Shown: one piece after another, positions 12,001-25,439 of the stretch | How the letters are laid out: each line of letters opens with the position of its first letter | Numbering within the stretch: position 1 is the stretch's first letter | The notes under the pieces: generated by a model | The model's database searches: none | Told to the model about the DNA's origin: nothing | Seen by the model: the letters and a program-made list of their open reading frames with translations, nothing else | From: Calliopsis andreniformis | Taxonomy: Eukaryota > Arthropoda > Insecta > Hymenoptera > Andrenidae | Assembly (NCBI RefSeq): GCF_051401765.1 | Contig: NW_027480468.1 | Coordinates: 3,455,758 to 3,519,757 of the forward strand | Direction: 5' to 3' | Length of the DNA: 64,000 bases | Position numbers and translations under genes: made by a program

Positions 12001-13071
12001 TTGAGGATTGATGATTGAGGATTGGGGACTGAGTGTTGAGGTTTGAGTGATGAGAATTGATGTTTGTGGGTAGAGATTTAAAGATTACAGATTCAGTATT
12101 GAGTATTGATAACTGTGAATTGATGATATTCTATTGAGGATTGAGAAATGACAACTGATTGTTGACTACTGAAGTCAGAAGATTGAGGATTCAGGATTGA
12201 GGATTCAGGACTGAGGTTTGAGGTCCGTGGATTGAGGATTGAGGAGCGAGGATTGAGGATTGAGGATTGAGGAGTGAAGATTGAGGATTGGGTATTGCTG
12301 ATTGAACATTGAGGAATGAGGATTGAGGATTGAGGATTGAGGATTGAGGACTGAAGATTGAATGTTGATGATTGAAGATTCAGGATTGAGGATTGAGCCT
12401 TGTGGTATGAGGACGAGGACTGAGGGTTGAGTATTGATGTTTGAGGTCTGAGGATTGAGAATTGAGGGTTGAGGATTGAGGATTGAGGATTGAGGGTTGA
12501 AGATTGAGGTTTGGGTATTGAGGATTGAAGAATGAGGATTGAGGATTGAGGATTGAGGATTGAGGATCGAAGGTTGAGTTTTGAGGATTGAAGATTGAGG
12601 ATTGAGGATTGAGGATTGAGGATTGAGGATTGAGGATTGCGGATTGAAGATTGAGGATTGTGGATTGAGGATTGAGGGTTGAGGATAGAAGATTGAGGTT
12701 TGGGGACTGAGTATTGAGGGTTGAGTGATGAGAATTCGTGCTTGTGGATACAGATTTAAAGATTGCAGATTGAGTATTGTGTATTGAAAACTGTGAATTG
12801 ATGATATTCTATTGAGGATTGGCAATTGACAACTGATTGTTGAGGACTGAGGTCTGAAGATTGAGGATTCAGGATTGAGGATTCAGGATTGAGGTTTGAG
12901 GACTGAGGATTGGGGATTGAGTATTGAGGATTGAAGATTGAGGATTGATGATTGAGGATTGAGGATTGAGTATTGAGGATTGAAGATTGAGAGTTGAGGA
13001 TTGAGGTTTGAACATTGAGGACTGAGTGTTGAGGGTTGAAGATTGAGGATTGAGGATTGAGGATTGAGGAT
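9001..13071 (+). repeat. Patchwork satellite block with A2 (10140, 12126) and A3 (12804) elements
   Basis: No gene seen. The A2 region around 10140 recurs around 12126 (offset 1,986), and a GAGAGTTCAGG landmark near 9,129 recurs near 10,745. A rare 8-bp unit (ATTTGAGG after ATTGCGG) at about 10,657 shifts register by +1; the same 8-mer recurs at about 15,214. The remainder is ordinary variant heptamers. Confidence 0.8.
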
Positions 13072-15417
13072 TCAGGATTGAGGATGAGGGCTGAGGGTTG
13101 AGGATTGAGGTTTAAGGACTGAGGACTGAGGATTGAGGATTGAGAATTGAGGATTGAGGATTGAGGATTGAAGATTGAGGATTGGGTATTGAGGATTGAA
13201 GGATGAGTATTGAGGATTGAGGATTGAGTATTGATGATTGAGTATTGAGGATTGAAGGTTGAGGATTGAGAATTGAGGATTGAGGATTGAGGATTGAATA
13301 TTGAAGATTGGGGACTGAGTGTTGAGGGTTGAGTGATGAGAATTGGTGCTTGTGGATAGAGATTTAAAGATTGCAGATTGAGTATTGAGTATTGAAAACT
13401 GTGAATTCATGATATTCTATTGAGGATTGAGAATTGACAACTGATTGTTGAGGACTGAATTCTGAAGATTGAGGATTCAGGATTGAGGTTTCAGGATTGA
13501 GGTTTGAGGACTGAGGATTGAGGATTGAGTATTGAGGATTGAAGATTGAGGATTGATGATTGAGGATTGAGGGTTGAGTATTGAGTATTGAAGACTGAAT
13601 ATTGATGATTGAAGATTGAGGATTGAGGATTGAGGGTTGCGGATTGAGGACGAGGACTGAGGGTTGAGTATTGATGTTTGAGGTCTGAGGATTGAGGATT
13701 GAGGATTGAGAATTGAGGATTGAGGAATGAGGATTGAAGACTGAGGATTGGTTATTGAGGATTGAAGAATGAGGACTGAGGGTTGAGGATTGAGTATTGA
13801 GGATTGAAGATTGAGTATTGAGGATTGAAGATTGCGGATTGAGGACTGAGGATTGAGGATTGAGGATTGAGGATTGCGGGTTGAGAATTGAAGATTGAAG
13901 ATTGAGGATTGAGGACTGAGGATTAAAGATTGAGTATTGAGGATTGAAGATTGAGGATAGATGATTGAGGATTGAGGATTGAGTATTGAGGATTGAGGAT
14001 TGAGGATTGAGTATTGAAGATTGGGGATTGGTGATTGAGGATTGTGGATTGAGGATTGAGGATTGAGTATTGAGGATTGAGTATTGAAGATTGAGTATTG
14101 AGGATTGAAGATTGAGAATTGAGGATTGAGGTTTGAGCATGGAGGACTGAGTGTTGAGGGTTGAAGATTGAGGATTGAGGATTGAGGATTGAGGATTGAG
14201 GATTGAGGATGAGGGCTGGGGGTTGAGGATTGAGGCTTAAGGACTGAGGACTGAGGATTGAGGATTGAGGATTGAGGATGAGGGCTGGGGGTTGAGGATT
14301 GAGGTTTAAGGACTGAGGACTGAGGATTGAGGATTGAGAATTGAGGATTGAGGATTGAGGATAGAAGATTGAGGATTGGGTATTGAGGATTGAAGGATGA
14401 GGATTGAAGATTGAGGATTGAGGATTGAGGATTGAGGATTGAAGATTGAGTATTGAGGTTTGAAGACTGACGATTGAGGGTTGAGGAATGCGGATTGAGG
14501 ATTGAGGTTTGAGGATTGATGATTGAGTATTGACGATTGAAGATTGAGGATTGAGGATTGGGGATTGAGGATTGAGGATTGATGATTGAGGATTGGGGAC
14601 TGAGTGTTGAGGTTTGAGTGATGAGAATTGATGTTTGTGGGTAGAGATTTAAAGATTACAGATTCAGTATTGAGTATTGAAAACTGTGAATTGATGATAT
14701 TCTATTGAGGATTGAGAAATGACAACTGATTATTGAGGACTGAGGTCAGAAGATTGAGGATTCAGGATTGAGGATTCAGGACTGAGGTTTGAGGTCCGAG
14801 GATTGAGGATTGAGGAGCGAGGATTGAGGATTGAGGATTGAGGATTGAAGATTGAGGATTGGGTATTGCTGATTGAACATTGAGGAATGAGGATTGAGGA
14901 TTGAGGATTGAGGATTGAGGACTGAAGATTGAATGTTGATGATTGAAGATTGAGGATTGAGGATTGAGCGTTGTGGTATGAGGACGAGGACTGAGGGTTG
15001 AGTATTGATGTTTGAGGTCTGAGGATTGAGAATTGAGGGTTGAGGATTGAGTATTGAGGATTGAGGATTGAAGATTGAGGTTTGGGTATTGAGGATTGAA
15101 GAATGAGTATTGAGGATTGAGGATTGAGGATTGAGGATCGAAGGTTGAGTTTTGAGGATTGAAGATTGAGGATTGAGGATTGAGGATTGAGGATTGAGGA
15201 TCGAGGATTGCGGATTTGAGGATTGAGGATTGAGGATTGACGATTAAAGATTGAGTATTGAGGATTGAAGATTGAGGATTGATGATTGAGGATTGAGGAT
15301 TGAGGATTGAGGATTGAGGATTGAGGGTTGAGGATTGAGTATTGAAGATTGAGGATTGATGATTGAGGATTGAGGATTGAGGGATGAGGATTGAGTATTG
15401 AGGATTGAGGATTGAAG

Positions 15418-15578
15418 ATTGAGGATTGAGGATTAAGGATTAAAGATTGAGTATTGAAGATTGCAGATTGAGAATTGAGTATTGAAAACTGTGAATTGAG
15501 GATATTCTATTGAGGATTGAGGATTGTCACCTGATTGTTCAGGACTGAGGGCTGAAGATTGAGGATTCAGGATTGAGG
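15418..15578 (+). repeat. Element A, subtype A4 (6 copies)
   Basis: Cores start at 15502, 22973, 25509, 27499, 32033 and 38742. The left half differs from the other subtypes: the usual GATAGAGATTTAAAG part is replaced by ATTAAGG and ATTAAAG units, with ATTGAGA before ATTGAGT. After the core it reads GATTGTCACCTG in place of GATTGACAACTG and continues into GTTCAGG. At 15502, 32033 and 38742 an A3 element follows exactly 350 bp (50 heptamers) later. Confidence 0.78.
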
Positions 15579-18500
15579 ATTCAGAATTGAGGTTTGAGGA
15601 GTGAGGATTGAGGATTGAGGATTGAAGATAGGGTATTGAGGATTGAAGATTGACGATTGAGGATTGCGGATTGATGATTGAGTATTGAGGATTGAAGATT
15701 GAGGATTGAGGATTGAGGATTGAGGGTTGAGGATAGAAGGTTGAGGTTTGTGGACTGAGTATTGAGGGTTGAGTGATGAGAATTGGTGTTTGTGGATAGA
15801 GATTTAAAGATTGCAGATTGAGTATTGTGTATTGAAAACTGTGAACTGATGATATTCTATTGAGGATTGAGAATTGACAACTGATTGTTGAGGACTGAGG
15901 TCTGAAGATTGAGGATTCAGGATTGAGGATTCAGGATTGAGGTTTGAGGACTGAGGATTGAGGATTGAGGATTGGGGATTGAGGATTGAGGATTGAGGAT
16001 TGAAGATTCAGGATTGGGTATTGCGGATTGAACATTGAGGATTGAGGATTGAGGATTGAGGTTTGAGGATTGAGGACTGAATATTGAATATTGATGATTG
16101 AACATTGAGGATTGAGGATTGAGGGTTGTGGATTGAGGACAAGGACTGGGGGATCAGTATTGATGGTTGAGGTCTGATTATTGAGGATTGAGTATTGAGA
16201 ATTAAGGACTGAAGATTGAGTATTGTCGATTGAATATTGAGGATTGAGGATTGAGGATTGAGGATTGAGTATTGAGGATTGAGGATTGAGGACTGAGGAT
16301 TGAGGATTGAGGTTTGAGGATTGAGGATTGAGGATTGAGGATTGAAAATTGAGGATTGGGTATCGGGGATTGAACATTGAGGATTGAGGAATGAGGATTG
16401 AGGATTGAGGATTGAGTATTGAAGATTGAATATTGATGATTGAAGATTGAGGATTGAGGATTGAGGGTTGCGGATTGAGGACGAGGACTGAGGGTTGAGT
16501 ATTGATGTTTGAGGTCTGAGGATTGAGGATTGAGGATTGAGGATTGAGAATTGAGGATTGAGGAATGAGGATTGAAGACTGAGGATTGGTTATTGAGGAT
16601 TGAAGAATGAGGACTGAGGGTTGAGGATTGAGTATTGAGGATTGAATATTGAGTATTGAGGATTGAAGGTTGAGGATTGAGGACTGAGGGTTGAGTATTG
16701 ATGTTTGAGGTCTGAGGATTGAGGATTGAGGATTGAGAATTGAGGAATGAGGAATGAGGATTGAAGACTGAGGATTGGTTATTGAGGATTGAAGAACGAG
16801 GACTGAGGGTTGAGGATTGAGGATTGAGGATTGAAGATTGAGTATTGAGGATTGAATGTTGCGGATTGAGGACTGAGGATTGAGGATTGAGGATTGAGGA
16901 TTGCGGGTTGAGGATTGAAGATTGAAGATTGAGGATTGAGGACTGAGGATTAAAGATTGAGTATTGAGGATTGAAGATTGAGGATTGATGATTGAGGACT
17001 GAGGATTGAGTATTGAGGATTGAGGATTGAGGATTGAGTATTGAAGATTGAGGATTGATGATTGAGGATTGAGGATTGAGGATTGAAGATTGAATATTGA
17101 GGTTTGAAGACTGACGATTGAGGGTTGAGGATTCAGGATTGAGGATTGAGGATTGAGGATTGAGGGTTGAGGATTGAGGATTGAGAATTGAGGATTGAGG
17201 ATTGAGGATTGAGTACTGAGTATTGAGGATTGAAGACTGAGTATTGATGATTGAAGATTGAGGATTGAGGATTGAGGACTGAGTATTGAGGATTGAAGAT
17301 TGAGGATTGAGGATTGAGGATTGAGGATTGAGGAATGAGGATTGAGGATTGAGGGTTGTGGATTGGGGACCAGGACTGAGGGTTGAATATTGATGTTTGA
17401 GGTCTGAGGATTGCGGATTGAGGATTGCGAATTGAGGATTGAGGATTGAGGATTGAAGATTGAGGATTGGGTATTGAGGATTGAAGAATGAGAATTGAGG
17501 ATTGAATATTGTGGATTGAGGATTGAGGATTGAGGATTGAGGATTGAAGATTGAGGATTGAGGATTGCGGATTGAGGATTGAGGATTGAGTATTGAAGGT
17601 TGAGGATTGATGACTGAGGATTGAGGATTGCGGATTGACGATTGAGGATTGAGGATTGGGTATTGAGGGTTGAAGGTTGAGTGATGAGGATTGAAGGTTG
17701 AGGATTGACGATTGAGGATTGAGGATTGTGGATGATGGCTGAGGTTTGAGGTTTGTGGTTTGAGTATTGAATCCTGAGTATTCAGGATGTTCTATTGAGT
17801 ATTGAGAATTGAGGATTGATGCTTTAGTATTCAGGATTCAGGATTGATGATTGAGGATTGAGTACTGAAGATTGAGGATTGATGATTGAGGATTTAGGAT
17901 TGAGGATTGAGGATTGAGGATTGAGGATTGAGGATTGAAAATTGAGTATTGAGGATTGAAGGTTGAGGACTGAGGAATAAGGATTGAGGATTGAGGATAG
18001 AGGATTGAGGATTGAGGATTGAAGTTTGAGTGCTGAGGGTTGAGTGTAGAAGATTGAGGATTGAGTATTGAGGATTGTGGATGAGGGCTGAGGTTTGAGG
18101 TTTGAGGTTTGAGTATTGAATCCTGAGAATTCAGGATATTCTACTGAGTATTGAGAATTGAGGATTGATGGTTGAGTATTGAGACTGAGGATTGAGGATT
18201 GAAGATTGTGTATTGATGATTGAAGATTGAGGATTGAGGATTGAGTGTTGAGTGCTGAGGACGAGGACTGATGGTTGAGGATTGATGTTTGAGGATTGAG
18301 GGTTGAGGACTGACGACTGAGGATAGAGGATTGAGGATGGAGCATTGAGGGTTGAAGATTGACGACTGGGGATTGAGGATTAAAGATTGAGGATTAACGA
18401 TTGAGGATTGGGGACTGAGGATCTAGGATTGAATATTGATTATTGAGGATTGAAGATTGAGGATTGAGGATTGAGGATTGAGAATGGAGAATTGAGGATA

Positions 18501-18835
18501 AGGACTGAGGGTTGAGGGTTGAGGTTTGAGGAATGAGGATTGAGGATTGAGGATTGAGGATTGCGGATTGAGGATTGAGGATTGAGTAATGAAGGTTGAG
18601 GATTGATGACTGAGGATTGAGGATTGCGGATTGACGATTGAGGATTGGGGATTGAGGGTTGAAGGTTGAGTGATGAGGATTGAAGGTTGAGGATTCACGA
18701 TTGAGGATTGAGGATTGAGAATGATGGCTGAGGTTTGAGGTTTGAGGTTTGAGTATTGATTCCTGAGAATTCAGGATGTCCTATTGAGTGTTGAGAATTG
18801 AGGATTGATGGTTTAGTATTGAGGATTCAGGATTG

Positions 18836-19210
18836 AGGATTGAGGATTGAGTATTGAAGATTGAGGATTGTGGATTGAGGATTGAGGATTGAGTATCGAA
18901 GATTGAGGATTGGGCATTGAGGATTTACGATTGAGGATTGAGGATTGAGGATTGAGGATTGAAGATTGAGTATTGAGGATTGAAGATTGAGGATTGTGGA
19001 TTGAGGATTGAGGATTGAGTATCGAAGATTGAGGATTGGGCATTGAGGATTGACGATTGAGGATTGAGGATTGAGGATTGAGGATTGAAGATTGAGTATT
19101 GAGGATTGAAGATTGAGGATTGTGGATTGAGGATTGAGGATTGAGTATCGAAAATTGAGGATTGGGCATTGAGGATTGACGATTGAGGATTGAGTATTGA
19201 GGATTGAGAA
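18836..19210 (+). repeat. Second copy of the 126-bp trimer
   Basis: TATCGAA phrases have their C at 18897, 19023 and 19149, again exactly 126 bp apart. A further single copy lies at about 19,763. A two-copy version with C at 30938 and 31064 lies near 30,880-31,110, so copy number varies among paralogous blocks. Confidence 0.78.
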
Positions 19211-19980
19211 TTGAGGATTGAGGATTGAATATTGAGTATTGAGGATTGAAGATTGAGAATTGAGGATTGAGGATTGAGGATTGAAGATGAGGGCTGAGGG
19301 TTGAGGATTGAGGTTTGAGGACTGAGGATTGGGGATTGAGGATTGAGAGTTCAGGATTGAGGATTGAGGATTGAAGATTGAGGATTGGGCATTGAGGATT
19401 GAAGAATGAGCATTGAGGATTGAGGGTTGAGGATTGAGGATTGAAGATCGAGGATTGAGGATTGAGGTTTGAGAATTGAGGATTGAGTATTGGGGATTGC
19501 GGATTGAACATTGAGGATTGAGGATTGAGGATTGAGGACTGAAGATTGAATATTGATGATTGAAGATTGATGATTGAGGATTGAGAGTTGTGGATTGAGG
19601 ACGAGGACTGAGGGTTTAGTATTGTGGATTGAGGATTGAGGATTGAGTATTGGGGATTGCGGATTGAACATTGAGGATTGAGGATTGAGGATTGAGGATT
19701 GAAGATTGAGTATTGAGGATTGAAGATTGAGGATTGTGGATTGAGGATTGAGGATTGAGTATCGAAAATTGAGGATTGGGCATTGAGGATTGACGATTGA
19801 GGATTGAGTATTGAGGATTGAGAATTGAGGATTGAGGATTGAAGATTGAGGATTGGGTATTGAGGATTGAAGGATGAGGATTGAGGATTGAGGATTGAGG
19901 ATTGAGGATTGAGGATTGAAGATTGAGTATTGAGATTTGAAGACTGACGATTGAGGGTTGAGGAATGCGGATTGAGGATT

Positions 19981-21060
19981 GAGGTTTGAGGATTGACGAT
20001 TGAGTATTGACGATTGAAGATTGAGGATTGAGGATTGGGGATTGAGGATTGAGGATTGATGATTGAGGATTGGGGACTGAGTGTTGAGGTTTGAGTGATG
20101 AGAATTGATGTTTGTGGGTAGAGATTTAAAGATTACAGATTCAGTATTGAGTATTGATAACTGTGAATTGCTGATATTCTATTGAGGATTGAGAAATGAC
20201 AACTGATTGTTGAGGACTGAAGTCAGAAGATTGAGGATTCAGGATTGAGGATTCAGGACTGAGGTTTGAGGTCCGAGGATTGAGGATTGAGGAGCGAGGA
20301 TTGAGGATTGAGGATTGAGGATTGAAGATTGAGGATTGGGTATTGCTGATTGAACATTGAGGAATGAGGATTGAGGATTGAGGATTGAGGATTGAGGACT
20401 GAAGATTGAATGTTGATGATTGAAGATTCAGGATTGAGGATTGAGCCTTGTGGTATGAGGACGAGGACTGAGGGTTGAGTATTGATGTTTGAGGTCTGAG
20501 GATTGAGAATTGAGGGTTGAGGATTGAGGATTGAGGATTGAGGATTGAAGATTGAGGTTTGGGTATTGAGGATTGAAGAATGAGGATTGAGGATTGAGGA
20601 TTGAGGATTGAGGATCGAAGGTTGAGTTTTGAGGATTGAAGATTGAGGATTGAGGATTGAGGATTGAGGATTGAGGATTGAGGATTGCGGATTGAAGATT
20701 GAGGATTGTGGATTGAGGATTGAGGGTTGAGGATAGAAGATTGAGGTTTGGGGACTGAGTATTGAGGGTTGAGTGATGAGAATTCGTGCTTGTGGATACA
20801 GATTTAAAGATTGCAGATTGAGTATTGTGTATTGAAAACTGTGAATTGATGATATTCTATTGAGGATTGAGAATTGACAACTGATTGTTGAGGACTGAGT
20901 GGTGAAGATTGAGGATTCAGGATTGAGGATTCGGAATTGAGGTTTGAGGACTGAGGATTGAGGGTTGAGGATTGAGGATTGAAGATTGAGGATTGATGAT
21001 TGAGGATTGAGGATTGAGTATTGAGGATTGAAGATTGAGAGTTGAGGATTGAGGTTTGAA
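19981..21060 (+). repeat. Copy of about 11,930-13,010 (offset 8,048)
   Basis: A2 12126 and A3 12804 match 20174 and 20852 at the same 8,048-bp offset, so the internal 678-bp spacing is kept. One visible difference is CTGATATTCT at 20174 where 12126 has ATGATATTCT. Confidence 0.75.
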
Positions 21061-22290
21061 CATTGAGGACTGAGTGTTGAGGGTTGAAGATTGAGGATTG
21101 AGGATTGAGTATTGAAGATTGAGGATTGGTGATAGAGGATTGAGGATTGAAGATTGAGGATTGAGTATTGCGGATTGAGGATTGAGGATTGAGTATTGAA
21201 GGTTGAGGATTGATGACTGAGGATTGAGGATTGCGGATTGACGATTGAGGATTGAGGATTGGGGATTGAGGGTTGAAGGTTGAGTGATGAGGATTGAAGG
21301 TTGAGGATTGACGATTGAGGATTGAGGATTGAGGATGATGGCTGAGGTTTGAGGTTTGTGGTTTGAGTATTGAATCCTGAGTATTCAGGATGTTCTATTG
21401 AGTATTGAGAATTGAGGATTGATGCTTTAGTATTCAGGATTCAGGATTGATGATTGAGGATTGAGTACTGAAGATTGAGGATTGATGATTGAGGATTTAG
21501 GATTGAGGATTGAGGATTGAGGATTGAGGATTGAGGATTGAAAATTGAGTATTGAGGATTGAAGGTTGAGGACTGAGGAATAAGGATTGAGGATTGAGAG
21601 TAGAGGATTGAGGATTGAGGATTGAAGTTTGAGTGCTGAGGATTGAGTGTAGAAGATTGAGGATTGAGTATTGAGGATTGTGGATGAGGGCTGAGGTTTG
21701 AGGTTTGAGGTTTGAGTATTGAATCCTGAGAATTCAGGATATTCTACTGAGTATTGAGAATTGAGGATTGATGGTTGAGTATTGAGACTGAGGATTGAGG
21801 ATTGAAGATTGTGTATTGATGATTGAAGATTGAGGATTGAGGATTGAGTGTTGAGTGTTGAGGACGAGGACTGCCGGTTGAGGATTGATGTTTGAGGATT
21901 GAGGGTTGAGGACTGACGACTGAGGATAGAGGATTGAGGATGGAGAATTGAGGATTGAAGATTGACGACTGGGGATTGAGGATTAAAGATTGAGGATTAA
22001 CGATTGAGGATTGGGGACTGAGGATCTACGATTGAATATTGATTATTGAGGATTGAAGATTGAGGATTGAGGATTGAGGATTGAGAATGGAGAATTGAGG
22101 ATAAGGACTGAGGGCTGAGTGTTGAGGTTTGAGGAATGAGGATTGAGGATTGAGGATTGAGGATTGAAGATTGAGTATTGATGATTGAAGATTGAGGATT
22201 GAGGATTGAGGGTTGAGGATTGAGGACGAGGACTGACGGTTGAGGATTGTGGTTTGATGATTGAGGATTGAGGATTGAGAATTGAGGATG
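21061..22290 (+). repeat. Truncated element B block
   Basis: This matches 7,100-8,280 (B sites at 7384 and 7733 match 21390 and 21739, offset 14,006 for both), but the third B element is missing. The match ends near 22,290 at GGATGAGG, after which the sequence follows the A2-type block seen at about 24,412. GGATGAGG is present in both parents, so the junction lies in short shared sequence. Confidence 0.72.
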
Positions 22291-22903
22291 AGGATTGAGG
22301 ATTGAGGATTGAGGATTGAGGATTGAGGATTGAGGATTGAAGATTGAGTATTGAGGTTTGAAGACTGACGATTGAGGGTTGAGGAATGCGGATTGAGGAT
22401 TGAGGTTTGAGGATTGATGATTGAGTATTGACGATTGAAGATTGAGGATTGAGGATTGGGGATTGAGGATTGAGGATTGATGATTGAGGATTGGGGACTG
22501 AGTGTTGAGGTTTGAGTGATGAGAATTGATGTTTGTGGGTAGAGATTTAAAGATTACAGATTCAGTATTGAGTATTGAAAACTGTGAATTGATGATATTC
22601 TATTGAGGATTGAGAAATGACAACTGATTGTTGACGACTGAGGTCAGAAGATTGAGGATTCAGGATTGAGGATTCAGGACTGAGGTTTGAGGTCCGAGGA
22701 TTGAGGATTGAGGAGCGTGGATTGAGGATTGAGGATTGAGGATTGAAGATTGAGGATTGGGTATTGCTGATTGAACATTGAGGAATGAGGATTGAGGATT
22801 GAGGATTGAGGACTGAGGATTGAAGATTGAGGTTTGGGTATTGAGGATTGAGGGATGAGGATTGAGGATTGAGGATTGAGGATTGAAGATTAAGGATTGA
22901 GGA
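22291..22903 (+). repeat. A2-bearing satellite segment
   Basis: No gene seen. It carries A2 at 22595 and matches about 24,410-24,900 at offset 2,117. It ends where ATTAAGG and ATTAAAG units introduce the A4 element at 22973. Confidence 0.72.
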
Positions 22904-25439
22904 TTAAGGATTAAAGATTGAGTATTGAAGATTGCAGATTGAGAATTGAGTATTGAAAACTGTGAATTGAGGATATTCTATTGAGGATTGAGGATTGTCA
23001 CCTGATTGTTCAGGACTGAGGGCTGAAGATTGAGGATTCAGGATTGAGGATTCAGAATTGAGGTTTGAGGGGCGAGGATTGAGGGTTGAGGATTGAAGAT
23101 AGAGTATTGAGGATTGAAGATTGACGATTGAGGATTGCGGATTGATGATTGAGTATTGAGGATTGAAGATTGAGGTTTGAGGACTGAGGATTGAGGATTG
23201 AGGATTGGGGATTGAGGATTGAGGATTGAGGATTGAAGATTCAGGATTGGGTATTGCGGATTGAACATTGAGGATTGAGGATTGAGGATTGAGTGTTGAG
23301 GATTGAGGACTGAATATTGAATATTGATGATTGAACATTGAGGATTGAGGATTGAGGGTTGTGGATTGAGGACAAGGACTGGGGGTTCAGTATTGATGGT
23401 TGAGGTCTGATTATTGAGGATTGAGTATTGAGAATTAAGGACTGAAGATTGAGTATTGTCGATTGAATATTGAGGATTGAGGATTGAGGATTGAGGATTG
23501 AGTATTGAGGATTGAGGATTGAGGACTGAGGATTGAGGATTGAGTTTTGAGGATTGAGGATTGAGGATTGAGGATTGAAGATTGAGGATTGGGTATCGGG
23601 GATTGAACATTGAGGATTGAGGAATGAGGATTGAGGATTGAGGATTGAGTATTGAAGATTGAATATTGATGATTGAAGATTGAGGATTGAGGATTGAGGG
23701 TTGCGGATTGAGGACGAGGACTGAGGGTTGAGTATTGATGTTTGAGGTCTGAGGATTGAGGATTGAGGATTGAGAATTGAGGATTGAGGAATGAGGATTG
23801 AAGACTGAGGATTGGTTATTGAGGATTGAAGAATGAGGACTGAGGGTTGAGGATTGAGTATTGAGGATTGAATATTGAGTATTGAGGATTGAAGGTTGCG
23901 GATTGAGGACTGAGGGTTGAGTATTGATGTTTGAGGTCTGAGGATTGAGGATTGAGGATTGAGAATTGAGGATTGAGGAATGAGGATTGAAGACTGAGGA
24001 TTGGTTATTGAGGATTGAAGAACGAGGACTGAGGGTTGAGGATTGAGGATTGAGGATTGAAGATTGAGTATTGAGGATTGAATGTTGCGGATTGAGGACT
24101 GAGGATTGAGGATTGAGGATTGATGATTGCGGGTTGAGGATTGAAGATTGAAGATTGAGGATTGAGGACTGAGGATTAAAGATTGAGTATTGAGGATTGA
24201 AGATTGAGGATTGATGATTGAGGATGAGGGCTGGGGGTTGAGGATTGAGGTTTAAGGACTGAGGACTGAGGATTGAGGATTGAGGATTGAGGATGAGGGC
24301 TGGGGGTTGAGGATTGAGGTTTAAGGACTGAGGACTGAGGATTGAGGATTGAGAATTGAGGATTGAGGATTGAGGATTGAAGATTGAGGATTGGGTATTG
24401 AGGATTGAAGGATGAGGATTGAGGATTGAGGATTGAGGATTGAGGATTGAGGATTGAAGATTGAGTATTGAGGTTTGAAGACTGACGATTGAGGGTTGAG
24501 GAATGCGGATTGAGGATTGAGGTTTGAGGATTGATGATTGAGTATTGACGATTGAAGATTGAGGATTGAGGATTGGGGATTGAGGATTGAGGATTGACGA
24601 TTGAGGATTGGGGACTGAGTGTTGAGGTTTGAGTGATGAGAATTGATGTTTGTGGGTAGAGATTTAAAGATTACAGATTCAGTATTGAGTATTGAAAACT
24701 GTGAATTGATGATATTCTATTGAGGATTGAGAAATGACAACTGATTGTTGAGGACTGAGGTCAGAAGATTGAGGATTCAGGACTGAGGATTCAGGACTGA
24801 GGTTTGAGGTCCGAGGATTGAGGATTGAGGAGCGAGGATTGAGGATTGAGGATTGAGGATTGAAGATTGAGGATTGGGTATTGCTGATTGAACATTGAGG
24901 AATGAGGATTGAGGATTGAGGATTGAGGACTGAGGACTGAAGATTGTATGTTGATGATTGAAGATTGAGGATTGAGGATTGAGCGTTGTGGTATGAGGAC
25001 GAGGACTGAGGGTTGAGTATTGATGTTTGAGGTCTGAGGATTCAGAATTGAGGGTTGAGGATTGAGGATTGAGGATTGAGGATTGAAGATTGAGGATTGG
25101 GTATTGAGGATTGAAGAATGAGGATTGAGGATTGAGGATTGAGGATTGAGGATCGAAGGTTGAGTTTTGAGGATTGAAGATTGAGGATTGAGGATTGAGG
25201 ATTGAGGATTGAGGATTGAGGATTGCGGATTGCGGATTGAGGATTGAGGATTGAGGATTAAAGATTGAGTATTGAGGATTGAAGATTGAGGATTGATGAT
25301 TGAGGATTGAGGATTGAGGATTGAGGATTGAGGGTTGAGGATTGAGTATTGAAGATTGAGGATTGATGATTGAGGATTGAGGATTGAGGGATGAGGATTG
25401 AGTATTGAGGATTGAGGATTGAAGATTAAGGATTGAGGA
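22904..25439 (+). repeat. 2,536-bp higher-order unit, copy 1
   Basis: Begins in the ATTAAAG units before A4 (22973) and includes A2 at 24712. Its start recurs at 25,440, exactly 2,536 bp on (362 heptamers plus 2 bp). It contains the 189-bp pair at 23739/23928 and two successive hexamer-bearing GGGCTGGGGG phrases near 24,228 and 24,299. Confidence 0.8.

Larger units (their letters stand above)
13072..19980 (+). repeat. Second, rearranged copy of roughly 895-10,000
   Basis: Landmarks run in the same order as in the left block at slowly changing offsets. A1 1235 matches 13412 (12,177). A2 2514 matches 14697 (12,183). A3 4646 matches 15852 (11,206). B 7384 and 7733 match 17787 and 18136 (10,403 each). 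B 8560 matches 18776 (10,216). The falling offset implies net loss of about 2 kb in this copy relative to the left one, or gain in the left one. An A4 element (15502) is present here without a counterpart in the left block. Confidence 0.78.
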
